This document shows, piece by piece, positions 14,912 to 22,168 of a stretch of DNA of 30,089 nucleotides. Within the stretch, counting starts at the first letter, position 1; every line of letters starts with the position of its first letter. A model generated the notes under the pieces. That model did no database searches. It was not told the origin of the DNA and saw only the letters and a program-made list of their open reading frames with translations. The position numbers and the translations under genes were made by a program. Source of the stretch: CAZEFK01 sp964511405 (GTDB taxonomy: Bacteria; Pseudomonadota; Alphaproteobacteria; Elsterales; Elsteraceae); contig CAZEFK010000081.1 in assembly GCA_964511405.1 (NCBI GenBank), positions 1-30,089 on the forward strand, written 5' to 3'.

Positions 14912-15523
14912 TCAACGAGCGCTCTTGGTTTTCCGGCGCGGATGGATTGTTTCGCCGCGCGCCAGCATGTCCACCAGCTCCGCGATCTTCGACGCGCGCT
15001 TCTCCGGCGTCCGGGCTTGTTGAACGCGATAGATCACGGAGAATCGGTTCGCGGCGTCCAAGCCATCGAACAGTGCGCGGGCCGTGGGGCGGGCGTCCAA
15101 GGCGGCTTCTAGGTCGGGGGCAGGCTCGGCTTGCGATTGGCGCGCATAGGCCCGATCCCAACGCCCATCGGCCTTGGCGCGCTCGACCTCGGCCAGACCT
15201 TGGGGTGTCATCCGACCCTCCGCGATCAGCCGTTCCGCGCGCTCCCGGTTGGCTTGGGACCAGGGGCTCGCAGGCCGGCGCGGCGTGAAGCGGGTCTTGA
15301 AATAGAGATCGTCAACCGGGCCAAGCTGGCCGTCGATCCAGCCATGGGCCAGGGCGCAATCGATCGCCTCGGTCTTGGCGATGGTTTTTTCGGGCGCTCC
15401 CTGCTTGGCGAAACGCAGCCATGCGCCTTCGGCGCCCGCGGTCTGGCCGGCTAGCCAGGCCTCGAACGCGTCACGATCAACGAAGGTGAGGAGCGGAAGG
15501 GGAGCTTTGGCGGCCCCGGTCAT
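14912..15523 (-). CDS. YdeI/OmpD-associated (OmdA-like) family protein
   Basis: A 203-residue cytoplasmic protein. It has the family's N-terminal pattern: an AFEAWL segment, WLRFAKQGAPEKTI, then EAIDCALAHGWIDGQ and FTPRRPASPWSQ. The C-terminal part holds the helical OmdA-type segment (FSVIYRVQQARTPEKRASKI) and a basic tail. The family is sometimes labelled bacteriocin-protection or YdeI-like, but its biochemical role is not settled. ATG 15523 overlaps the TGA of the dehydratase gene (ATGA), so it is the downstream member of a two-gene minus-strand unit. A functional link to the dehydratase is not obvious. Confidence 0.82.
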   Translation of the reverse strand: MTGAAKAPLPLLTFVDRDAFEAWLAGQTAGAEGAWLRFAKQGAPEKTIAKTEAIDCALAHGWIDGQLGPVDDLYFKTRFTPRRPASPWSQANRERAERLIAEGRMTPQGLAEVERAKADGRWDRAYARQSQAEPAPDLEAALDARPTARALFDGLDAANRFSVIYRVQQARTPEKRASKIAELVDMLARGETIHPRRKTKSAR

Positions 15524-16680
15524 TGTCCGCCGAACCCGTCCACGGCATTGGCCTGGAAATAGTCCAGGTCCGGCTCGACCCCCAGCCCCGGCTTGGGGTC
15601 GAGCCGCAGCCGGCCGCCGCGGTTGTCGAGCGGCTCCTGGATCAGGCGGTTGTACTTGGCCAGGTCGTAGCGCGAAGTCTCCAGCCGATAGAAGTTGGGC
15701 ACCGTCAGCATGACGTGGGCGCCGGCCACGACGTTGATCGGGCCGCTGGCGTCGTGCGGCGACACCGGGATGTAGTAGGCCTCGGCCAGGGCCGCGATCT
15801 TCTTCAGCTCCGTGATGCCGCCGGTCCAGGTGACGTCGGGCATGACATAGTCGGCCAGCCGGTTCTGCAGGATCGGCACGAATTCCCAGCGCGTGTGCAG
15901 GCGCTCGCCGACACTGATCGCGGCATTGACCTTGTCGCGCACCTGCTGCAGCGCCGGATAGCTTTCCACCGGCACCGGCTCCTCGAACCAGTCGATGGCG
16001 GCGGCGTCCTCCAGGGTGCGGCACAGCCGGATCGCGGTCGGCACGTTGAAGCGGCCATGGGCGTCGATCAGCAGCTCGATCTCCGGGCCGGCCGCCTGGC
16101 GCACCCGCGCGGTCAGGCGCGCGGCGCGGGCTTCGGCCTCGCGCGACAGGCCGCCGTCCAGGAAGTCGTCGTTGGACGGGCTCTGGTCGGGGCGGTGCGG
16201 GAACGGGTCGATCTTCAGCGCGGTGTGGCCCGAGGCGACGATGGCGTCGATCTCCTCCTCCAGCCCGCCCTCGGTTTGCAGCTTGGCGCCATCGGGATGG
16301 GTGTAGAGCAGCAGGTCGTCGCGCACGCGTCCGCCCAGGAGCTCGTAGATCGGCAGGCCCAGGGCCTTGCCGCGCAGGTCCCACAGCGCGATGTCGATGC
16401 CGCTGACGACATGGGCGGTGGCGCCGCGCGAGCCCATGTAGGTGAAGGAACGGAAGGTCTTGTGCCAGATCCGTTCGATCTGCGACGGGTCCTCGCCGAC
16501 CAGCAGGTCGTTGAGCTGGCGGATCATGCCGGCGACGGCTCGGTTGGCGGTGCGCGTGGTCGTGGTGATCTCGCCCCAGCCGGTCAGCCCCTGGTCGGTC
16601 CGGACCTCGACGAACAGATACTCGCCCCAATAGCTGGCCTCGGTGCGGACCAGCCAAGGGACGAGGGCAGTGATCTTCAT
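15520..16680 (-). CDS. Enolase-superfamily (mandelate racemase/MLE) acid-sugar dehydratase-like protein
   Basis: A 386-residue protein. The N-terminal capping domain opens with MKITALVPWLVRT, and the TIM-barrel domain carries the three metal ligands in order: Asp in LLIDAHGRF, Glu in WFEEP, Glu in VGERLHT. The His two residues after the metal Asp, plus His in SPHDASGPI, match the galactonate-dehydratase-like subgroup of MR/MLE proteins, which remove water from aldonic acids. A sugar-acid substrate is therefore likely, and a role after glycoside hydrolysis is attractive given the GH39 operon nearby. That link is inference, since this gene is on the other strand. ATG 16680 was chosen; a start at 16722 would add 14 residues read from a tandem repeat. 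Confidence 0.87.
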   Translation of the reverse strand: MKITALVPWLVRTEASYWGEYLFVEVRTDQGLTGWGEITTTTRTANRAVAGMIRQLNDLLVGEDPSQIERIWHKTFRSFTYMGSRGATAHVVSGIDIALWDLRGKALGLPIYELLGGRVRDDLLLYTHPDGAKLQTEGGLEEEIDAIVASGHTALKIDPFPHRPDQSPSNDDFLDGGLSREAEARAARLTARVRQAAGPEIELLIDAHGRFNVPTAIRLCRTLEDAAAIDWFEEPVPVESYPALQQVRDKVNAAISVGERLHTRWEFVPILQNRLADYVMPDVTWTGGITELKKIAALAEAYYIPVSPHDASGPINVVAGAHVMLTVPNFYRLETSRYDLAKYNRLIQEPLDNRGGRLRLDPKPGLGVEPDLDYFQANAVDGFGGQ

Positions 16681-16708
16681 GATGTCGGCATTCCCGGTTC
16701 CGGTAGGT

Positions 16709-16733
16709 CCGGGATCATACATCCGGGATCATA
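16709..16733. repeat. Tandem 11-bp direct repeat upstream of the dehydratase
   Basis: CCGGGATCATA occurs at 16709-16719 and 16723-16733, a period of 14 bp. On the minus strand each copy contains TATGAT, a 5/6 match to a -10 element, 29-53 bp before the dehydratase start. It overlaps the stop codon of the DUF2267 gene. It could be a regulator site, a duplicated -10 or a slippage product. No good -35 was seen. Confidence 0.5.
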
Positions 16734-17199
16734 AAGGCGCAGCGGCGTCGCCGTCCGGCCAGAGTGCACGGATGTCCTTGGGCAGCGTCGACTTGACCTT
16801 GGCGGTCAGGCCGTCGCTGACCTGCGTCGCCATGGTGTCGAACACCGAGCGGGCGGCGCGCTCCGGGCTGACCCCGCCCATGCCCTGCAGCTCGCCGCCG
16901 ATGCGCGCCAGGAAGTCGTCCCGGCTGCGCGCCGCTTCCGGCTTCCCGGCCGGATGCCATTGGTCGAAATAGAGCCCGCGCACCAGGAGCGGCAACTGCG
17001 CCGCCAGATGGGCGCTCTGGTCGACCGGCATGCGGTCGCGCAGGGCGTGCAGCACCGCGCCCAGGGCGCGCCAGGCGCATTGGCGGTCGCGCGTGGAGCC
17101 TTCGCCCAGTTCGTCGCTCAGGTCGTCCATGATCTGGTCGAGCCAGATGTGAGTAGTTTGCAGCGTTTTGTCGAAGACGTCCAACCCGGTCGCACTCAT
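16729..17199 (-). CDS. DUF2267 family protein
   Basis: A 156-residue protein. The conserved core of the family is visible: FDKTLQTTHIWLDQIMDDL near residues 9-27, then WRALGAVLHALRDRMPVDQSAHLAAQLPLLVRG, and FDQW. The fold is predicted all-helical and cytoplasmic. In other proteobacteria these genes often sit with CBS, Usp and stress proteins, as here with the divergent CBS gene. The function is unknown. ATG 17199 was chosen because the minus-strand sequence just upstream contains GGGGAGA; the longer in-frame reading from 17241 adds a basic tail with no family match. Confidence 0.85.
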   Translation of the reverse strand: MSATGLDVFDKTLQTTHIWLDQIMDDLSDELGEGSTRDRQCAWRALGAVLHALRDRMPVDQSAHLAAQLPLLVRGLYFDQWHPAGKPEAARSRDDFLARIGGELQGMGGVSPERAARSVFDTMATQVSDGLTAKVKSTLPKDIRALWPDGDAAAPL

Positions 17200-17338
17200 G
17201 ACGGTCTCCCCTGTTTGCCGACGTGGCTGATGCCGCGCCAACGGCGCCGCCCGATGCGGGTTTCCCGCGCGGGGGAACTGGCGCGGTCAGGTGCTGTTGA
17301 GTCGGGAAGGCAGATTTCGAATTTCGAGGGAGGTCGAG

Positions 17339-17758
17339 ATGCAGGTTCGTGAACTGATGTCGCGCGACGTGAAGATCGCCGCGCCGACCGACAGTCTCCA
17401 GACGGCGGCCCGGCTCATGGCCGAGATCGACGCCGGTGCGCTGCCGGTCGGCGAGGGTGACCGGCTGGTCGGGATGCTCACCGACCGCGACATCGTGGTC
17501 CGCGCCGTGGCCGCGGGCAAGGCGCCCGGCACCTGCCGCGTGCGCGACGTGATGACCAGCGAGATCAAGTACATCTACGAGGACGAATCGGTCGACGACG
17601 TCGCCCGCAACATGAGCGACCTCCAGATGCGGCGGCTGCCGGTCATGAGCCGCGACAAGCGGCTGGTCGGGATCGTCTCGCTGGGCGACCTTGCGGCCAA
17701 GCATGGCGGCAAGCCCGCCGAGAGCGCGATCTGCAACGTCTCCCGGCCGGCCGCCTGA
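17339..17758 (+). CDS. Two-CBS-domain protein
   Basis: A 139-residue protein made of a CBS pair. The first domain runs from VRELMSRDVKIAAPTDSL to LVGMLTDRDIVVRAVA, the second from VRDVMTSEIKYIYEDESV to LVGIVSLGDLA. The pair should form a Bateman module that binds adenine nucleotides or related ligands. It is close in form to stand-alone CBS proteins associated with stress or energy sensing. GAGGGAGGT (17326-17334) precedes ATG 17339 by 4 bp. It is divergent from DUF2267 across 139 bp, so shared control is likely. It converges on the SRAP gene with a 3-bp gap. Confidence 0.92.
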   Translation: MQVRELMSRDVKIAAPTDSLQTAARLMAEIDAGALPVGEGDRLVGMLTDRDIVVRAVAAGKAPGTCRVRDVMTSEIKYIYEDESVDDVARNMSDLQMRRLPVMSRDKRLVGIVSLGDLAAKHGGKPAESAICNVSRPAA

Positions 17759-17761
17759 TCG

Positions 17762-18463
17762 CTACAACAGGGCCGGCATACCGTCCGTAGCGGCCGGCTC
17801 GATCAGGCCGGGGTCGTCGTTGCGCACATTGCCGACGCGCGGACCGATCGGCCATAGCCGCAGGGCCTCGGCGGGGCACGGCGCCAGCAAGGCCGCCAAA
17901 GCCTCCGCCGGGGCCGGCTCCTGCCCCAGCCAGCGCGGCCAATCCGCGGGCGCCAGGATCACCGGCATGCGCTCGTGAATCGGCCGCATCGCGTCGTTCG
18001 CGGCGGTGGTGACGATGACGACGCTGCGCAGGATGCTGCCGTCCGGGGCTTTCCACCGCTCCCACAGCCCAGCCAGCGCCAGCGGCCGGCCGTCGGCCGC
18101 GGCGATCGCATAGGCCTGCTTGCCGCCGCCCGGGCGCTTCTGCCACTCGTAGAAGCCGTCGGCCGGCACCAGGCAGCGGCGGCGGGCGAAGGCGTCGCGG
18201 ACCAGCGGCTGAGTCGCGACTGATTCGGCCCGGGCGTTGATCGCCCGGACCCCGATCGACGGGTCCTTGGCCCACAGCGGCACCAGACCCCAGCGCAGCG
18301 GATCCAGCGACCGCTGCCCGGTCGCGGGATTATAGCGCACCACCGCCAGGTCGTCGGTGGGCGCCGCGTTCCAGCGGGGCCGCAGGTTGGGCAGCGGCAT
18401 TGCCGTCCCGAATAGCGCCTGCAGCACCTCGGGCGTGGCGGTCTGGTACAGGCGGCCGCACAT
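17762..18463 (-). CDS. SOS response-associated peptidase (SRAP / HMCES / YedK family)
   Basis: A 233-residue protein starting MCGRLY, which leaves Cys2 as the N-terminal nucleophile after Met removal. The other family residues are present: Asn in INARAES, Glu in GFYEW, and His in IHERMP. YedK/HMCES proteins form a thiazolidine crosslink with abasic sites in single-stranded DNA and so protect them during replication; the domain also processes its own N-terminus. Length matches the family. It lies 50 bp downstream of the cupin gene on the same strand and might be co-transcribed. No LexA-type box was identified. Confidence 0.95.
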   Translation of the reverse strand: MCGRLYQTATPEVLQALFGTAMPLPNLRPRWNAAPTDDLAVVRYNPATGQRSLDPLRWGLVPLWAKDPSIGVRAINARAESVATQPLVRDAFARRRCLVPADGFYEWQKRPGGGKQAYAIAAADGRPLALAGLWERWKAPDGSILRSVVIVTTAANDAMRPIHERMPVILAPADWPRWLGQEPAPAEALAALLAPCPAEALRLWPIGPRVGNVRNDDPGLIEPAATDGMPALL

Positions 18464-18513
18464 GGCGCCACCATGGACGGGCCCGATCGGCCTGTCCAGG
18501 TGGCCGCGGAGGG

Positions 18514-19071
18514 TTATGCCGCGTCGGTCCAGACGCCGTCCCGTTCGACGTAGCGCCTCATTGGCGGCCCGTCCTGGTCCGCCGCCTTCAAGTCGCGTTC
18601 GGTGAAGCGGAGCAGCAAGGCCGGTTCGGACAGGCAGCGGGTGTCATGGATGTCGCCGGGCAGGAACACCTTGGCCTGGCCGGGCCCGAGCCGCGTGACA
18701 TCCCGGCGGACGAGGCGGACCCTGCCATCGGCGGCGTGCACCCGCAGATAGGTCGCCATCTCGATCTCGCCCTGCTGCACCGCATAGATTCCCCAGCTGC
18801 GGCCGTGGTCGTGGGGCGGCCGGTAAAGCCCGGCCTGTTCCGCGTGCGCCAGCAGCAGGTAGCCATGCGCCTGAGAACGGTGCAGCTCCCGGCTTTCGGG
18901 GCGGTCGCGGTGCAGCGCCGCCACCCAGGGCTCGGCGTCGGCGGTGCGGGCGATCTGTTCCATGTAACGGTGGCAGCCGGCGACCATCTCGGAGCTGAGA
19001 GGCCCCCAGATCGACTGGACGGCGTTGATGAAGATCTCCAACGAAGTCTGGATGCCGGTTTGTGCGCTCAT
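18514..19071 (-). CDS. Cysteine dioxygenase-like cupin (thiol dioxygenase family)
   Basis: A 185-residue protein with a C-terminal cupin barrel. The first metal motif, GLYRPPHDHG, gives His87 and His89 in the G(X)5HXH pattern of cysteine dioxygenases. The third ligand is His142 in LPGDIHDT. The position equal to Cys93 of mammalian CDO, which forms the Cys-Tyr crosslink, is Gly94, as in many bacterial thiol dioxygenases. It may oxidise cysteine or a related thiol to the sulfinate with Fe(II) and O2; the substrate cannot be fixed. ATG 19071 has GGTGGAG just upstream; a GTG at 19080 is also in frame. It is followed on the strand by the SRAP gene and preceded by ChrA. Confidence 0.78.
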   Translation of the reverse strand: MSAQTGIQTSLEIFINAVQSIWGPLSSEMVAGCHRYMEQIARTADAEPWVAALHRDRPESRELHRSQAHGYLLLAHAEQAGLYRPPHDHGRSWGIYAVQQGEIEMATYLRVHAADGRVRLVRRDVTRLGPGQAKVFLPGDIHDTRCLSEPALLLRFTERDLKAADQDGPPMRRYVERDGVWTDAA

Positions 19072-19188
19072 GGTCTCCACCGAGTCGTTCGCCTAGGCGT
19101 CGGACCCAAATCTGAGAGGTTCGGACCTGTGGCGCCAGGCGCGCCGGCCGCACGTCATCCGTGCATGGGACGCCATGTCGGGGCGGGC

Positions 19189-20361
19189 CTATGCCAGCGC
19201 CATCCCGGCCCCGCCGCAGAAGATGACCGCGACCCAGGGCGGCTGCTGCCAGCGGGTCAGCAGCAGGAAGGCCACCAGCGCGACCGCGGCATCGGCGCGG
19301 GCGTGCACGGCGCTCGTCCACACCGGATCGTAGAGGGCCGCCCCCAGGATGCCGACCACGGCGGCATTGATCCCGCGCATGGCGGCGCGCGCCCGGGGCC
19401 GGGCCGCCAGCGCGCTCCAGAACGGCAGGGTACCGGTCAGGAGCAGCAGGCCCGGCAGGAAGATCGCCACCAGAGCCAGTGCCGCACCGCCCGGCCCGGG
19501 CATCGGCGTCGCGACGGCACCGAGATAGGCGGCCACCGTGAAGAGCGGGCCGGGCACCGCCTGGGCGGCGCCGTAGCCGGCCAGGAAGGCATCGTCGGAC
19601 AGCCAGCCCGGCGCCACTACGGCGTCGCGCAGCAGCGGCAGCACGACATGGCCGCCGCCGAACACCAGGGCGCCGGAGCGGTAGAAGGCCTGGGCCAGGG
19701 CGGGCGGGCCGGCGGCGCCCGGGACCAGCGAGAGGCCGAGCAGCAGCGCGAACACCGCTAGGACGACCGCGCCGAGCGGGCGCGGCACCGGCACGGCGAG
19801 CGGGGCGGCAACCGGATCGGCGCCGTCCCGGCCCAGCGCCAGTCCGGCCAGGGCGCCCAGGACAATGGCGCCGAGCTGCGCGACGGAACCCGGCGCCAGC
19901 AGGACCAGGACGGCGGCGGCCGCCCCGATCGCGGCGCGCGGGCGATCGGGGCACAGGCTGCGCGCCATGCCCATGACCGCCTGGGCCACGATCGCGACGG
20001 CCACCAGCTTCAGCCCGTGCAGCAGCCCGGCCCCCAGCCGGCCCTCGGCCAGCGGTCCGGCGCCATAGGCGAACAGCAGCATCAGCGCCGCCGACGGCAG
20101 GGTGAAGCCGGTCCAGGCCGCCAGCCCGCCCCAGCCGCCGGCGCGCAGCAGGCCGATGGCGAAGCCGGTCTGGCTGGATGCCGGGCCGGGCAGGAACTGG
20201 CACAGCGCGACGATGTCGGCGTAGCTGCGCTCGTCCAGCCAGCGCCGGCGTTCGACGAACTCGGCCCGGAAATAACCCAGATGGGCGATCGGCCCACCGA
20301 AGCTGGCGATGCCCAGCCGGGCGAACGCCAGCAGCACCTCGAGCGGCGTGCCGGACGGCAC
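19189..20361 (-). CDS. chrA: Chromate/oxyanion transporter, ChrA family
   Basis: A 390-residue inner-membrane protein made of two homologous CHR domains. The first has ASFGGPIAHLGYFR and QFLPGPASSQTGFAIG; the second repeats the pattern as VFGGGHVVLPLLRD and QAVPGPLFTVAAYLG. About 10-12 hydrophobic segments are visible. ChrA proteins export chromate, and related anions such as sulfate may be substrates. The GTG at 20361 is used as start: it lies 2 bp after the stop of the SIMPL-like gene and puts the first TM segment near the N-terminus. The upstream frame to 20583 is a shadow. No chrB regulator is present, which leaves the role in chromate resistance open. Confidence 0.9.
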   Translation of the reverse strand: MPSGTPLEVLLAFARLGIASFGGPIAHLGYFRAEFVERRRWLDERSYADIVALCQFLPGPASSQTGFAIGLLRAGGWGGLAAWTGFTLPSAALMLLFAYGAGPLAEGRLGAGLLHGLKLVAVAIVAQAVMGMARSLCPDRPRAAIGAAAAVLVLLAPGSVAQLGAIVLGALAGLALGRDGADPVAAPLAVPVPRPLGAVVLAVFALLLGLSLVPGAAGPPALAQAFYRSGALVFGGGHVVLPLLRDAVVAPGWLSDDAFLAGYGAAQAVPGPLFTVAAYLGAVATPMPGPGGAALALVAIFLPGLLLLTGTLPFWSALAARPRARAAMRGINAAVVGILGAALYDPVWTSAVHARADAAVALVAFLLLTRWQQPPWVAVIFCGGAGMALA

Positions 20362-20363
20362 GG

Positions 20364-21086
20364 TCAGTCGGTCAGGACCAGCGTGACCTGGGCGTCGAGC
20401 GTGTAGCGGCGCTCGAAATCGCCGATCTGGGGCGCAGCCTCGGCGCTCTCGGCCGTGCGCGTGGCCATCATGGGCGCCGGCGCCGGCGCGCTGGCCAGCG
20501 GCACGGGGCCGGGCGGCGCGCCCCGCTGCTCGATGCCGCCGACCCGGCAGATGCGCCCGGTGGCCTCGGCCAAGCGTTGGCACTCGGCCTTGGCCCGGGC
20601 GTAGATGCGCGCCCGCATGTCGTTATAAGCCTGCTCCACGGTCTTGAGCGGCGGCTCCACCGAGACCTGCTGGACCCGGGCGCGGAAGCCCGGGGTGTCG
20701 GTGCGGAGCAGGGCGGCCGCGAGCTGGTCGGCCTGGAGCAGCGGCAACCGGGCCTGCACGACCCCGGTGAGGTTGAGCAGGCCGCTCGGCTGCGGCAGGG
20801 CGTCGAAGCGCACCAGCGCCCAATCGGCGGGCGAGGCCTGCTTGACGGTCTGGACCATGCGCGTGCGGGCGTCGGCGGCCTCGTCGGGCTTGACCCCGGC
20901 GACGATCGCGACCCGGACCAGGGCGTCGGTCAGGGTCAGGGTCTGTTCCTCGCGCATGACCACGGTCGTGACCGGATAGTGGGCCGCGGCGTCGGCGGCC
21001 CGCGCCGGCAGCGCCCACGGCATGGCCAGGGCCAGGACGGTTGCGGCCAGGGGCGCGCGGCGAACGGCGGGGGTGCGGTCCGGCAT
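20364..21086 (-). CDS. Exported SIMPL/DUF541-like protein
   Basis: A 240-residue protein. A signal peptide is evident (basic start, ATVLALAMPWALPARA, cleavage near residue 30). The C-terminal half resembles the SIMPL domain: paired strand and helix with AYNDMRARIYARAKAECQRLAEATGRI and then a variable stretch rich in Ala and Pro, ending in the strand YTLDAQVTLVLTD. SIMPL proteins are periplasmic or membrane-linked and their function is poorly known. The domain match is by pattern only, so moderate confidence. It is the first gene of a minus-strand run with chrA, separated by 2 bp, which implies co-transcription. Confidence 0.6.
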   Translation of the reverse strand: MPDRTPAVRRAPLAATVLALAMPWALPARAADAAAHYPVTTVVMREEQTLTLTDALVRVAIVAGVKPDEAADARTRMVQTVKQASPADWALVRFDALPQPSGLLNLTGVVQARLPLLQADQLAAALLRTDTPGFRARVQQVSVEPPLKTVEQAYNDMRARIYARAKAECQRLAEATGRICRVGGIEQRGAPPGPVPLASAPAPAPMMATRTAESAEAAPQIGDFERRYTLDAQVTLVLTD

Positions 21087-21151
21087 GATCCAAGGCTCTC
21101 CTTCACGGTCGGCGTCAGGATCGTAGAGGTCGGGCGCAGCAAGCGCAGTTT

Positions 21152-21169
21152 AAAGCTATATTAAGCTTT
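21152..21169. promoter_or_regulatory. AT-rich inverted repeat in a divergent gap
   Basis: AAAGCT-ATATTA-AGCTTT, a perfect 6-bp repeat around an AT centre, lies between the divergent SIMPL-like gene and the unknown gene at 21203. It stands out in GC-rich surroundings and contains a TATATT. It could be an operator or -10 region for either gene. Confidence 0.45.
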
Positions 21170-21202
21170 GGACAGGTGGTCGTCTTGCGAAGGGGGACGT
21201 CG

Positions 21203-21670
21203 ATGGCTCAATCCCTGTTTCGCGATGCCGTGCTGCCGGAGCGGCTGCCGCCCCGGCTGGTCGCCCATCTGGCCCAGCTCGCGGCGGCGATCCCGACGGC
21301 CGCGGCCGACGGCGTCTGGCTGCAGGCGGCCGGCGACGTCGGCGGGCGCGACCCGGCGCTGGCGGCCGTGGCCGACCTGCCGGCGGTCGTGGCTCATGTC
21401 GGACCGGGTGCGGCCGTCGACTATCGGCGCTGGGCGCCGGGTGCGCCGGCGCGGACCGGTCGGCCCGGGCCGCTGGCGTTGGTGCTGCTGGACGACATGA
21501 CGCCCGCGGCCGCGCCCCTGATCATCGGCGACCCGCCGGGCCTGCTGACCGCGGCGGCGGGATCGGTCATCCTGATCGCCGCGGGTGGATCGCTCGCGAC
21601 CGGGCGCCATGCCGGCGTGCTGATCACCGAACGGCTGGTGATCAGCCGCCGGCCGGCGTTTTCGGCATGA
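21203..21670 (+). CDS. Protein of unknown function
   Basis: A 155-residue protein I do not recognise. It is Ala/Gly/Pro-rich with alternating short hydrophobic strands, for example PLALVLLDD, LIIGDPPGLLTA and SVILIAAGG, and a C-terminal LITERLVISRRP. No signal peptide, TM helix or metal-binding motif is clear. ATG 21203 is chosen because AGGGGGA lies about 5 bp before it; a GTG at 21176 is also in frame. Its last 29 bp overlap, in antisense, the 3' end of the HTH gene. Coding quality is acceptable, but a spurious long frame cannot be excluded in this GC-rich DNA. Confidence 0.55.
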   Translation: MAQSLFRDAVLPERLPPRLVAHLAQLAAAIPTAAADGVWLQAAGDVGGRDPALAAVADLPAVVAHVGPGAAVDYRRWAPGAPARTGRPGPLALVLLDDMTPAAAPLIIGDPPGLLTAAAGSVILIAAGGSLATGRHAGVLITERLVISRRPAFSA

Positions 21671-22124
21671 TCCAGCGCGCCAGCGCGCGGCGCACGCCGT
21701 CCAGCACCGGCGGCGGGGGCGGCGGCAGCGCCGGCTTGGCCAGCGCCACGCGGATCAGGGCATGCAGCCGGTCGATCTCCTGGCGCTGGACCTCGCCCAC
21801 GGCGGCCTGGGTCGCGAGCTGCGCCTGGAGGGTCCGCACCTCCTCGGCCAGCATCGCGTTGTCCGCCCGCAGCCGCGCCAGCGCGTCCTCCTGGGCCTGG
21901 TGGCTGAGGCCGACCAGCTGCACCGTGTCGGGATCGATCAGGGGCTTGGCCGCCTGGTCCGCCAGCGCCCTCGCCTCGTCGGTGATCTCGACCTGCCACT
22001 CGCCGGTATTGCTGCGGTAGCCCTGCAGCATGCCCTTCTTCAGCCAGCGCCGGACGGTCCCGGGCGACAGCCCGAGCGCCTCGGCTGCCTCCTTGATCCC
22101 CATCAGCTGCTTGTCTTCGGTCAT
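21642..22124 (-). CDS. MerR-type helix-turn-helix protein with coiled-coil arm
   Basis: A 160-residue protein. Residues ~8-36 are a winged HTH of the MerR/excisionase type (IKEAAEALGLSPGTVRRWLKKG), followed by GEWQVEI as wing strand. Residues ~80-130 form a helical arm with heptad spacing (EDALARLRADNAMLAEEVRT), then a run of six Pro and a short basic C-terminal tail. The layout, a DNA-binding head with a dimerising coil, resembles small regulators and plasmid-type HTH proteins. An upstream ATG at 22145 in frame would add 7 residues; neither has a good SD. It follows the MocR gene by 24-44 bp on the same strand and is probably co-transcribed. Confidence 0.75.
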   Translation of the reverse strand: MTEDKQLMGIKEAAEALGLSPGTVRRWLKKGMLQGYRSNTGEWQVEITDEARALADQAAKPLIDPDTVQLVGLSHQAQEDALARLRADNAMLAEEVRTLQAQLATQAAVGEVQRQEIDRLHALIRVALAKPALPPPPPPVLDGVRRALARWIMPKTPAGG

Positions 22125-22168
22125 CACAGGCCCAGCCGCGGTCATGGTCGGCCGCGAGCTTAAGCGAA

